Of a DNA stretch of 64,000 nucleotides, positions 30,601 to 39,091 are shown piece after piece (within the stretch, counting starts at the first letter, position 1; the number at the start of each line of letters is the position of its first letter). Location: contig NZ_BMQM01000001.1 of assembly GCF_014648115.1 (NCBI RefSeq), positions 1 to 64,000 on the forward strand, read 5' to 3'. Under the pieces are notes generated by a model. It saw only the letters and a program-made list of their open reading frames with translations. It made no database searches and was not told the DNA's origin. The DNA comes from Deinococcus seoulensis. GTDB taxonomy: Bacteria > Deinococcota > Deinococci > Deinococcales > Deinococcaceae. Position numbers and translations under genes: made by a program.

Positions 30601-30692
30601 TACGGACTGCCGTCTGTTTCGCTGACAATCCGGAACCTCACCGGGTTGCCAACTGCACGCCCGGCAGCCCGCTCTGCTCCTGCCCGGCGCGC
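30601..30692. repeat. dispersed structured repeat, reversed partial copy C
   Basis: Begins TACGGACTGCCG immediately after the ACT-gene stop and ends at the GNAT-gene stop, filling the gap exactly. It is the reverse complement of the right part of copy A, sharing CCGTCTGTTTCG, TGCCAACTGCACGCCCGG and GCTCCT words. The stem is GCTGACAATCCGG/CCGGGTTGCCAAC, with changed but mostly still paired bases. Confidence 0.75.
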
Positions 30693-31211
30693 CTACGGTC
30701 CGGCTCGTTCCGGGTTCAGGATCACGTACCGCGTGACCGCCACGACCTCACCCCCGTACGCCTCCGGGTCCGCGTGGCCGTCCTCGCGCATGCCCAGGCG
30801 GCGCATCAACGCGTGCGAACGTGCGTTCGGGGCGTGCACCAGCGCCGTCACCCTCGGCAGACCCGCCTCCCACGCCAGCGCCAGCAACTCCCGGCACGCC
30901 GCGAACGCTACCCCGCGCCCCCACCACGCCCGGTCCCCGATGGCGATCCCCAGCTCCGCACCGTCCAGACCGATACGCCCCAGGTCCGCGTACCCGATCA
31001 GCTCACCGTCCACCGTCTCACTGTCCACCGTCACGCCCCACCGGTAGAAGTGCGGGTCACGCGCCGCGATGATCCCCTGCCAGTGCCGCCGCACCACCCG
31101 CGCCGACAGGCCCGGCGTCCAGTCCACCGCGCGGCAGAACACCGGGTCCGCCGCCCACCGCACCGCCGCCTCCTCATCCCCGGGACGCAGGGAGCGCAGC
31201 GTGACGGTCAT
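30693..31211 (-). CDS. GNAT-family N-acetyltransferase (RimJ/RimL-like)
   Basis: 172-aa acetyltransferase: N terminus MTVTLRSLRPGDEEAAVRW, acetyl-CoA binding segment GIAIGDRAWWGRGVAFAACRELL and the NARSHALMRRLGMREDG motif typical of RimJ/RimL-type enzymes. The substrate is unknown. The ATG at 31211 matches the usual domain start; a longer frame exists but overlaps the divergent promoter. Confidence 0.88.
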   Translation of the reverse strand: MTVTLRSLRPGDEEAAVRWAADPVFCRAVDWTPGLSARVVRRHWQGIIAARDPHFYRWGVTVDSETVDGELIGYADLGRIGLDGAELGIAIGDRAWWGRGVAFAACRELLALAWEAGLPRVTALVHAPNARSHALMRRLGMREDGHADPEAYGGEVVAVTRYVILNPERAGP

Positions 31212-31284
31212 GGCGTGGGGCGCGGTGACGTGGGGGCAGCGTGAAATTCCGGCCGGGACCGCAGTGCGTTCATGCTGCCCAGCG

Positions 31285-31290
31285 TAGCCT
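31285..31290 (+). promoter_or_regulatory. candidate -10 box of the HDAC-like gene
   Basis: TAGCCT, 6 nt before GTG 31297. Confidence 0.5.
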
Positions 31291-31296
31291 GCGGGG

Positions 31297-32229
31297 GTGG
31301 GGTTCACGCATCCGTTCCGGGCGTTCACGCCGTTTCGCCGCGCGGCGTACGTGGGGGCGCCCGCGCCGCGCCGTCAGTTCCTGCCGCGTGAGTTCATTGC
31401 GCCGCTGCTGGACGGCGCGGCCGCCCGATTGCCGCTGCTGGACGCGCCGGACCTGCCGTGGCCCCTGGCGGAGGCGGTGCATGATCCGGCGTTCCTGGCC
31501 CGCTGGCGCGAGGGGCAGGTCACCCGCGCCGAGGAGCGGGCGCTGGGCTTCCCGTGGAGTCCGGCGGTCGTCGAGCGGGGCCTGGGCAGTTGCGGCGCGA
31601 CCCTGGCCGCCACCCGCGACGCCCTGACGCTGGGCCTGGGCGTGAACCTGGGCGGCGGCACCCACCATGCGTACGCCGGTCACGCCGAGGGCTTTTCGTT
31701 CCTGAACGACGTGGCGATCAGCGCCCGCTGGTTGCTGGACACCGGGCAGGCGCGGCACATCCTGATCCTGGACCTGGACGTGCACCAGGGGAACGGTACG
31801 GCCGCCATCTTTGCCCACGAGGGGCGCGTGCTGACCGTCAGCGTGCACGCGCAGAACAACTACCCCTTCCGCAAGGAGGCCAGCGACCTGGACGTACCGC
31901 TGCCCGACGGCACCGGGGACGCCGCGTACCTGGGCGCGCTGGACCGCGAGGTGGCGCCGGTCGTGGCGGCCTTCGCGCCGGACTTCGTGTTCTACCTGGC
32001 CGGGGCGGACGTGCTGGGCGGGGATCAGCTGGGCAAACTGGCGCTCAGTCCGGCCGGGGTGCGCCGCCGCGACGACCGGGTGCTGCGCTGGGCCGCGCGC
32101 GCCCGCCTGCCGACCGTGACCGTCATGGCCGGCGGGTACAACCGCGACCCGCACGCCCTGATCGCCGCGCGCCTGGGCACCCTGGACGCCGCGCTGAGCG
32201 CCTTCGCGCCGCCCGCAGCGGGCGGGTGA
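31297..32229 (+). CDS. histone deacetylase/acetoin utilisation family protein
   Basis: 310-aa Zn-dependent deacetylase fold. Motifs in order: HDPAFLARW, GGTHHAYAGHAEGFSFLND (the catalytic His pair), DLDVHQGNGTA (Zn ligands) and a later GADVLGGDQLGKLALS. Bacterial members deacetylate proteins or polyamines, so the substrate here cannot be named. GTG start from the -10 spacing. Confidence 0.92.
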   Translation: MGFTHPFRAFTPFRRAAYVGAPAPRRQFLPREFIAPLLDGAAARLPLLDAPDLPWPLAEAVHDPAFLARWREGQVTRAEERALGFPWSPAVVERGLGSCGATLAATRDALTLGLGVNLGGGTHHAYAGHAEGFSFLNDVAISARWLLDTGQARHILILDLDVHQGNGTAAIFAHEGRVLTVSVHAQNNYPFRKEASDLDVPLPDGTGDAAYLGALDREVAPVVAAFAPDFVFYLAGADVLGGDQLGKLALSPAGVRRRDDRVLRWAARARLPTVTVMAGGYNRDPHALIAARLGTLDAALSAFAPPAAGG

Positions 32230-32254
32230 CGCGGCGCGCGCGGGGCGGTATCAT
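32226..32254 (+). promoter_or_regulatory. promoter upstream of the prfC leader region
   Basis: A -35-like GTGACG (32226-32231, overlapping the HDAC stop), a 17-bp spacer and -10 TATCAT (32249-32254). An ATG follows 6 nt later. Confidence 0.6.
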
Positions 32255-32260
32255 GCGGGA

Positions 32261-32287
32261 ATGACCGTTCTCCTCACGCCACCCTAG
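32261..32287 (+). CDS. candidate 8-codon leader peptide MTVLLTPP of prfC
   Basis: ATG 32261 to TAG 32285-32287, at the leaderless position of the promoter. It encodes MTVLLTPP and ends Pro-Pro-UAG, a context known to slow termination. It precedes a strong hairpin and, 263 nt on, the RF3 gene. It is very short and could be chance; conservation is untested. Confidence 0.4.
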   Translation: MTVLLTPP

Positions 32288-32295
32288 TCAGTCGT

Positions 32296-32333
32296 GCCGG
32301 GTGGGCAGCGTCAGAAGGGGCTGCCCACCCGGC
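32296..32333 (+). terminator. 14-bp hairpin in the prfC leader region
   Basis: GCCGGGTGGGCAGC pairs perfectly with GCTGCCCACCCGGC around a 10-nt loop. No U-tract follows. It may be an attenuator for prfC or the terminator of the HDAC-like gene. Confidence 0.6.
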
Positions 32334-32550
32334 GCAGTGAGTGAGTTGTACGGAGCCGCCGGAACCCCGCGAGCGGCGCAGTTCGCCACGGCCGGACGCC
32401 GGAATCCGCAGGGACGCGCCGGCCAGAGTCGGCGCCCGTGTTTCCGCCGCTTTCAGGTTCGCGTTCCCTTCAGGCTCTTTTCTTCACAGTGACGTTCACG
32501 CCGTTTTTCCCGCTTCGGGCCGCGCGCAGTTCAGGCCCGCAGGAGTTTCC
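32334..32550 (+). other. remaining 5' region of prfC
   Basis: No convincing gene. The prfC frame is open upstream to about 32341, but its translation is Arg/Pro/Ala-rich and not protein-like. A pyrimidine-rich segment (CTCTTTTCTTCAC) and a Shine-Dalgarno CAGGAG at 32539-32544 precede the prfC ATG. Confidence 0.5.
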
Positions 32551-34149
<1,599 letters not shown>

Positions 34150-34157
34150 GGGTGAAC

Positions 34158-34230
34158 GGTTGAAAGTCGAAAGTTAAAGGGAGATGGTTGATGGGCGCGA
34201 AAACCGACCATCAACCATCTCCTTTCAACC
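34158..34230. repeat. inverted repeat of GATGGTTGATGG words after prfC
   Basis: Arms 34176-34194 and 34208-34225 pair over 18 bp with one bulged G, and flanking GGTTGAAAG (34158) pairs with CTTTCAACC (34222) in an alternative fold. It separates the convergent prfC and PII-like genes and may terminate both. Confidence 0.7.
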
Positions 34231-34255
34231 ATCAACCTGCCATATCAACCTGCTC

Positions 34256-34585
<330 letters not shown>

Positions 34586-34592
34586 GTCCCGC

Positions 34593-34598
34593 AGGATA
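34593..34598 (-). promoter_or_regulatory. candidate -10 box of the PII-like gene
   Basis: TATCCT on the minus strand, 7 nt before ATG 34585. Confidence 0.5.
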
Positions 34599-34651
34599 CC
34601 AAACCGCCCGTACGCGACCGTCAGGCGACGGTCTCCGGCCACGCGGCCCTG

Positions 34652-34699
34652 AAAAGGCGCAGGGGGCCGGCCCCCCTACGGGAAGACCGGCCCCCTGCG
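34652..34699 (-). terminator. terminator of the winged-helix gene
   Basis: CGCAGGGGGCCGG pairs with CCGGCCCCCTGCG. On the minus strand the stem is followed by CCTTTTC. Confidence 0.75.
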
Positions 34700-34708
34700 G
34701 TGGGGGGG

Positions 34709-35215
34709 TCAGGCGACCTGTTTCTTCTTGCCGGTCGCGGCGGGCGCGGCCTGCTCGGCGCCGAGCGCCTGGGTTTCTTTCAGGCGGAAGATCACGAGGC
34801 TGCCCACGAAGGTGCAGGTGATCATGCCGTGCGCGTTCAGGAGGCTCAGGGCGGTCATGACGTCCTCGCGGGTCATGCGCAGCTGGTCGCTCATGTACAG
34901 GGCGCTGTCGGCGCGGCCCTCGAGGTAATCGCGGACTTTCTTGGCGTCGCCCGTCAGGGGCGTGGCGGGCACGTCGGCCAGGCCGGGGTCCGCGAGACCG
35001 TACACGGCGCGGGTGCCGGTGCCGGGCAGGCGGCGCACGCGGCCCTGGTCGAGCAGGCTGGCCAGTGCGGCGCGCAGGTGCGACAGGGCCAGGCCGGTGG
35101 TCTTGGCAAGTTCAGTCTCGACCCATTCCGGCTTGCTTTCCAGTGCCTTCAGGACGAGTTTCTCGTTGGCGCGGCGGGTTTCCTGCAGGTCTTCGAGGGT
35201 GGGGGGATTGAACAT
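34709..35215 (-). CDS. double winged-helix DNA-binding protein
   Basis: 168-aa protein with two helix-turn-helix units: residues about 15-70 (LVLKALESKPEWVETELAKTTG and LALSHLRAALASLLDQGRVRRL) and about 88-145 (KKVRDYLEGRADSALYMSDQLRMTREDVMTALSLLNAHGMI). The C-terminal tail is basic (GKKKQVA). I do not recognise a characterised family; the target is unknown. GGAGGAA precedes the ATG, and the 5' region is long and free of other genes, which suggests a regulated leader. Confidence 0.8.
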   Translation of the reverse strand: MFNPPTLEDLQETRRANEKLVLKALESKPEWVETELAKTTGLALSHLRAALASLLDQGRVRRLPGTGTRAVYGLADPGLADVPATPLTGDAKKVRDYLEGRADSALYMSDQLRMTREDVMTALSLLNAHGMITCTFVGSLVIFRLKETQALGAEQAAPAATGKKKQVA

Positions 35216-35522
35216 GCGTTCCTCCGGTGGTGCGGGCGGCGGACACGGGCGGTGGCCGGCGCGCAGGGATGGGGTGGGTTGAGCACGGTGACGGCGTGTG
35301 CCCGTGTGGGCTGGGGCCGCAGCTGAACTGATCTGAACCTGCGCCGATGAGGGTGCCCTGAGCGGGCGGGATGTGACCGGCAGTCATGGGTGGAAGCTGG
35401 GAAAGCGCAGACCTTCGGGAAGAGCTGGCGTTCAGGGGGAACCGGTCGCCGGGTGGACCGGGTACAACTTGCGGGGCAGGGTGCGCCTGGTAGCGCAACT
35501 TTCCCATTGTTACAGATTTTCT

Positions 35523-35537
35523 CTCATGTTGCATGAG
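35523..35537. promoter_or_regulatory. CTCATG-TTG-CATGAG palindrome
   Basis: Perfect 6-bp inverted repeats with a 3-nt centre beside a TTGACT element in an AT-rich island. Candidate operator. Confidence 0.35.
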
Positions 35538-35630
35538 TCAACGGTCACTTGATCTTGACCGGTGTCCTGTACCCCGGAACGCCCTGCCCGGCGCCGGTCA
35601 GCGAATCGTCAGGGTCGTGCGGGCGACCTG

Positions 35631-35682
35631 ACGGAAACCAGCCCGACGGAAACCAGAACGGAAACCAGAACGGAAACCAACG
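35631..35682 (+). repeat. ACGGAAACCA tandem repeats upstream of the ABC exporter
   Basis: ACGGAAACCA occurs at 35631, 35646, 35658 and 35670, with spacing of 15, 12 and 12 bp. Confidence 0.8.
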
Positions 35683-35818
35683 GTGCGTCCGGCACGTATG
35701 ACACCTCAGAACACATTGGCGGCCACTCACCACACGCCCCCCCCGCCGACAGCCCCTTTCCCTTCCGCCGTCCTCATTCCGGTGGTGTTCAGGCCGGTCA
35801 TTCACGCACAGGAGCCCG

Positions 35819-36550
35819 ATGCTCGACATTCAGGAATTACGCAAAACCTACGGAACATTCACCGCGCTGCGCGGCGTGAACCTGCACGCACGCGGCGGCG
35901 AGGTCTTCGGACTGCTCGGCCCGAACGGCGCGGGCAAGACCACCCTGCTGCGCATCCTGGCGACCCTGCTGCGCCCCGACAGCGGACAGGTCACCCTGGC
36001 CGGACACGACGCGCTGCGCGACCCGGAATCGGTGCGGCGCGTGGTCGGCATCGTGAACGGCGGCATGGGCCTGCCCGCCCGCCTGACCGGCCGCGAGGTG
36101 CTGCGGTCCTTCGCGGCGCTGTACGACCTGACCCGCACGCAGGCCGACGCCCGCATCGCGGAACTCGACGAACGCCTCGAACTCGGGCGCACGCTCGACA
36201 CCCGCGCCGGAGAGTACTCGACCGGCATGAAACAGAAGGTCGTGATCGCCCGCGCCGTCATTCACGACCCGCCCGTCCTGATTCTCGACGAGGCCGCCAG
36301 CGGACTGGACATCTTCGCGCGGCGCACCCTGCTGGACTTCGTGCAGGCCACCCGCGCGCCGGGCCGCCTGACCGTGTACTCCACGCACGTCATGAGCGAG
36401 GCCGAGGAACTCTGCGACCGGGTCGCGATCCTGCACGAGGGCGCGCTCGTCACGACCGGCAGCGTCCCGGACATCCTGGAACGCACCGGGGAACGCAACC
36501 TGGAACGCGCGTTCTTCGCGCTGCTGCGCGGGGAGGCCGCCCATGCCTGA
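35819..36550 (+). CDS. ABC transporter ATP-binding protein (NatA-like)
   Basis: 243-aa ATPase: Walker [12 protein letters not shown], signature region [15 protein letters not shown], Walker [14 protein letters not shown] and the H-loop [12 protein letters not shown]. The closest described type is the Na+/drug exporter ATPase NatA. ACAGGAG precedes the ATG. It overlaps the permease gene by 8 nt. Confidence 0.92.
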   Translation: MLDIQELRKTYGTFTALRGVNLHARGGEVFGLLGPNGAGKTTLLRILATLLRPDSGQVTLAGHDALRDPESVRRVVGIVNGGMGLPARLTGREVLRSFAALYDLTRTQADARIAELDERLELGRTLDTRAGEYSTGMKQKVVIARAVIHDPPVLILDEAASGLDIFARRTLLDFVQATRAPGRLTVYSTHVMSEAEELCDRVAILHEGALVTTGSVPDILERTGERNLERAFFALLRGEAAHA

Positions 36551-37838
36551 CCTGCCCACGCCCGGCCCGGCCCGCTCCGCCCGCACCCTGCGGCCCCGCA
36601 CGGTCTGGCACGTCGCCGCCCGCGACCTCCTGTCGACGCTGCGGGACCGCCGCACCCTGAACGCCACCGTCCTGATGCCGCTGATCCTGATTCCGCTGTT
36701 CACGCTGGGCCTGCCGCTCATGCTGGGCAGCTTCATCGGCGGGCAGCAGCAGGAACGCCAGACGGTCGGCGTGACCGGCACCCTGCCCGCCACGCTGCGC
36801 GCCGCCCTGGAACGCGACGAGACCCTCCCGGACGGCACGGTCGTGCGCGCCGGCGTGACCCTGGTACCCGTCAGCGACCCACAGGCCGCCGTGCAGAACG
36901 GCGACGTGGACGCCGCCCTGCGCGTCCCCGCCGACCTCCCGGACCGCGCCGGGGCCGGGCAGGGCACCCTGGAACTGCACGCCAAGCTGGGCAACCTGCG
37001 CGCCCAGACCGGCGCGTACTCCAAGGTCACGGATGTCATAGACGGGTACAACCGCACCCTGGCCGTGCAGCGCCTGAGCGAACAGGGCCTGAACGAGAAC
37101 GTCCTGCGGACCGTCACCGTGACACCCGTGGACGCCAGCACCGCCCAGGAGCAGCGCAGCGGGCAACTGGCCTTCCTGATCCCCATGCTGATGCTGCAGT
37201 TCATCCTGTCCGGCGCGGTGGCAACCGCCGTGGACGCCACCGCCGGCGAGAAGGAACGCGGCACCCTGGAAAGCCTGCTGGTCTCCCCGGTACGCCGCGC
37301 CGAGGTCGTCGCCGGGAAACTGCTGGCCACCACCATCACCGCCCTGACCAGCGCGGCCTTCAGCGTCGCCGGATTCCTGCTCAGCGGGCTCGCCATGCGC
37401 CTGTACCTGCAACGGCAACCCGGCGCGACCGCCGCCCTGACCGGCAGCATGGGCGGCCAGCTCACGCTGAGCCCCGGCAGCCTGCTGGCCCTGCTCGGCA
37501 TCGCCGCGAGCGCCGCACTGATCATCAGCGCCCTGCTGATCGCGGTCGGCATCTACGCCCGCACCTTCAAGGAAGCGCAGACGTACATCGCGCCCATCAC
37601 CATGCTCGTGGTCCTGCCGGCCGTCATGCTGCAATTCGCGGACTTCCTGACCTTCGGGCTGGGCGTGTACGCCGTGCCGGTCATCGGCGGCATGATCGCC
37701 ATCCTGGAAACCGTGCGCGGCGCGGCCGTCCCGTCACACGCCCTGATCGCCATCGGCGCGAACCTGCTCGCCGCGCTGCTGCTGAGCCTGCTGGCCCTGC
37801 GGTCCTTCGGGCGTGAAGAGGTCATCTTCCGGAACTGA
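36543..37838 (+). CDS. ABC transporter permease (NatB-like)
   Basis: 431-aa membrane protein with the ABC-2/NatB form: one N-terminal helix ([21 protein letters not shown]), a large external domain of about 200 residues, then about five to six helices, including the conserved [26 protein letters not shown] amphipathic loop. With the ATPase it would export Na+ or small organic compounds; the substrate is inferred only. Its TGA is joined to a dispersed repeat fragment. Confidence 0.9.
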   Translation: MPDLPTPGPARSARTLRPRTVWHVAARDLLSTLRDRRTLNATVLMPLILIPLFTLGLPLMLGSFIGGQQQERQTVGVTGTLPATLRAALERDETLPDGTVVRAGVTLVPVSDPQAAVQNGDVDAALRVPADLPDRAGAGQGTLELHAKLGNLRAQTGAYSKVTDVIDGYNRTLAVQRLSEQGLNENVLRTVTVTPVDASTAQEQRSGQLAFLIPMLMLQFILSGAVATAVDATAGEKERGTLESLLVSPVRRAEVVAGKLLATTITALTSAAFSVAGFLLSGLAMRLYLQRQPGATAALTGSMGGQLTLSPGSLLALLGIAASAALIISALLIAVGIYARTFKEAQTYIAPITMLVVLPAVMLQFADFLTFGLGVYAVPVIGGMIAILETVRGAAVPSHALIAIGANLLAALLLSLLALRSFGREEVIFRN

Positions 37839-37900
37839 TACGGACTCCGATTGACTGGGCTATGAAGACCATTCCAATGGTGCGGACACTTTTCAGACGC
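37839..37900. repeat. dispersed structured repeat, left-end fragment D
   Basis: Starts TACGGACTCCGATTGA directly after the permease stop; the first hairpin is recognisable with changes, and the remainder of the element is absent. Confidence 0.6.
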
Positions 37901-37914
37901 CAAAGGAGAAAAGC

Positions 37915-37986
37915 ATGGAAAACATCTTCTGTAACGCCATTCCTGCTCACCCCCTCCCAGCCTCCCCCCTCAAGGGGGAGGGGTAA
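37915..37986 (+). CDS. candidate 23-aa small ORF
   Basis: ATG with AAAGGAG 6 nt upstream, encoding MENIFCNAIPAHPLPASPLKGEG and stop. The C-terminal PLPASPLKGEG is encoded by a C-rich/G-rich palindrome of a sort that recurs in many genomes, so this may be repeat sequence rather than a gene. Confidence 0.25.
   Translation: MENIFCNAIPAHPLPASPLKGEG
37953..37983. repeat. CCTCCCCC/GGGGGAGG palindrome
   Basis: A C-rich tract followed after CTCAA by its G-rich complement. With fragments D and E it makes up most of the 319-nt gene-poor stretch 37839-38157. Confidence 0.6.
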
Positions 37987-38033
37987 TCGCTGGTCTGCCC
38001 TGAAGTTGTGAACCTGTCCACACCATTGCTGAT

Positions 38034-38057
38034 GGACTCCGATTGAATGGCTTACAA
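38034..38057. repeat. dispersed structured repeat, left-end fragment E
   Basis: GGACTCCGATTGAATGGCTT is identical to the left end of copies A and B, but the element then stops; it lies about 100 nt before the phosphoesterase gene. Confidence 0.65.
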
Positions 38058-38141
38058 CTCTGCTGGGTCCGACAGGAAAGGGCGGGCCGCGCTGGCCTGC
38101 CGATTCCTGCCTGGCTTCCCGTCCGGATGGCGGCGCGGCTC

Positions 38142-38147
38142 TAGAAT
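38142..38147 (+). promoter_or_regulatory. candidate -10 box of the second phosphoesterase gene
   Basis: TAGAAT, 10 nt before ATG 38158; an earlier ATG at 38146 overlaps the box and is rejected. Confidence 0.45.
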
Positions 38148-38157
38148 GCCGCGCGAG

Positions 38158-39012
38158 ATGAGACTGGCGATCCTGGCAGACATTCACGGGAACGCGGACG
38201 CCCTGAACGCCGTGTTGCGCGACGCCCGGCAACAGGGGGCCGGGCGGCTGATCGTGAACGGCGACGTGGTCAACCGCGGGCCGGATTCCGTGCAGGTGTT
38301 GCAGACGCTGCTGGACCGGGACGATGTGACGTTCACGCTGGGCAACCACGACGACCTGCTGCGCCTGTGGCACGCCCGCAGCGACGTCCTGCCGCCCGAG
38401 TGGTTCCCGGACCCGTTCTGGGGGGCGACCGCCTGGAGTGCCGATCAGCTGGACGGGGCGGGCCTGCTGGACGTTCCGGCCGCGTGGCCGATGACCCTGA
38501 CGTTGCGCGAGCCGGGGTTGCCGCTGGTGCAGGTGGCGCACGGCACCGCCGACCACTACCGCGAGAGCCTCAGCGACCGCACGCCCGCAGAGCGGGTGCA
38601 GGCGCTGCGCCGCGCCCCGGACGGCGAACAGTACGGCGTGCTGATCGCCTCGCACATTCACCGGCCCGTGGACGCCGTGATCGACGGCACCTGGGTACTG
38701 AATACCGGGTCGGTCGGATCGCCTGCCACGGGTGATCCGCGCGCCCAGTACCTGCTGCTGGACGCCACGCCGCAGGGGTGGCAGGTCACGCCGCGCGCCG
38801 TGCCGTACGACCGCAGCGGCGTGCTGGCACGCTTTGCAAGCAGCGGCCTGCTGGGCATGGGCCTGAGCGCCGAGATCTTCCGGCAGGAGGTCGTCACGGC
38901 CCGCAGCCTGTACACGCCCTACTGGGCCTGGACGGAACAGGAAGGCCTGCCACGCACGCAGGCCACCTGGGACGCCTTCCTGGGCACCCTGAACGCCCGC
39001 GCGGCCGGTTGA
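38158..39012 (+). CDS. metallophosphoesterase (YfcE/ApaH-like)
   Basis: 284-aa phosphoesterase with metal-site motifs ILADIHGN, VNGDVVNRGP, LGNHDDLL and SHIHRPVD, then a TGSVG motif typical of the YfcE/MJ0936-type group. The C-terminal 60 residues are extra. The substrate is unknown. It stands alone and is followed by a stem-loop shared with the convergent fasciclin gene. Confidence 0.88.
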   Translation: MRLAILADIHGNADALNAVLRDARQQGAGRLIVNGDVVNRGPDSVQVLQTLLDRDDVTFTLGNHDDLLRLWHARSDVLPPEWFPDPFWGATAWSADQLDGAGLLDVPAAWPMTLTLREPGLPLVQVAHGTADHYRESLSDRTPAERVQALRRAPDGEQYGVLIASHIHRPVDAVIDGTWVLNTGSVGSPATGDPRAQYLLLDATPQGWQVTPRAVPYDRSGVLARFASSGLLGMGLSAEIFRQEVVTARSLYTPYWAWTEQEGLPRTQATWDAFLGTLNARAAG

Positions 39013-39037
39013 CCGTACGGGAAGGGACCACACAGAA

Positions 39038-39072
39038 AGCGGGCCGCTCACCCTGGGGTGAAACGGCCCGCT
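39038..39072. terminator. bidirectional stem-loop between phosphoesterase and fasciclin genes
   Basis: AGCGGGCCG pairs with CGGCCCGCT. On the minus strand it is followed by TTTCTGTG. Confidence 0.65.
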
Positions 39073-39091
39073 CGTCGGTCGTGGTGAGCGG

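Larger units (their letters stand above)
35216..35818. other. 603-nt divergent intergenic region
   Basis: Lies between the winged-helix gene and the ABC exporter. It holds an AT-rich island around 35500-35560 with a perfect CTCATG-TTG-CATGAG palindrome (35523-35537) and TTGACT on the minus strand, a candidate promoter giving a leader of about 300 nt for the winged-helix gene. It also holds the CGGAAACCAGA tandem repeats at 35631-35682. Open frames within it have no protein character. Confidence 0.5.

Noticed and set aside
32341..32550. 70-residue N-terminal extension of RF3
   Set aside because: RF3 length and the Shine-Dalgarno at 32539-32544 support ATG 32551; the extension is low-complexity.
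35112..35534. 140-aa minus-strand frame covering the leader of the winged-helix gene
   Set aside because: Pro/Arg/Ser-rich, no domain, and it overlaps the better supported gene.
35631..35682. Iterons of a replication origin or a CRISPR array
   Set aside because: Only four 10-bp units, no spacers of CRISPR length, no rep or cas gene nearby.
35562..35879. 105-aa plus-strand frame across the ACGGAAACCA repeats
   Set aside because: Its TETRTETRTET stretch just reflects the DNA repeat, and it overlaps the ABC ATPase start.
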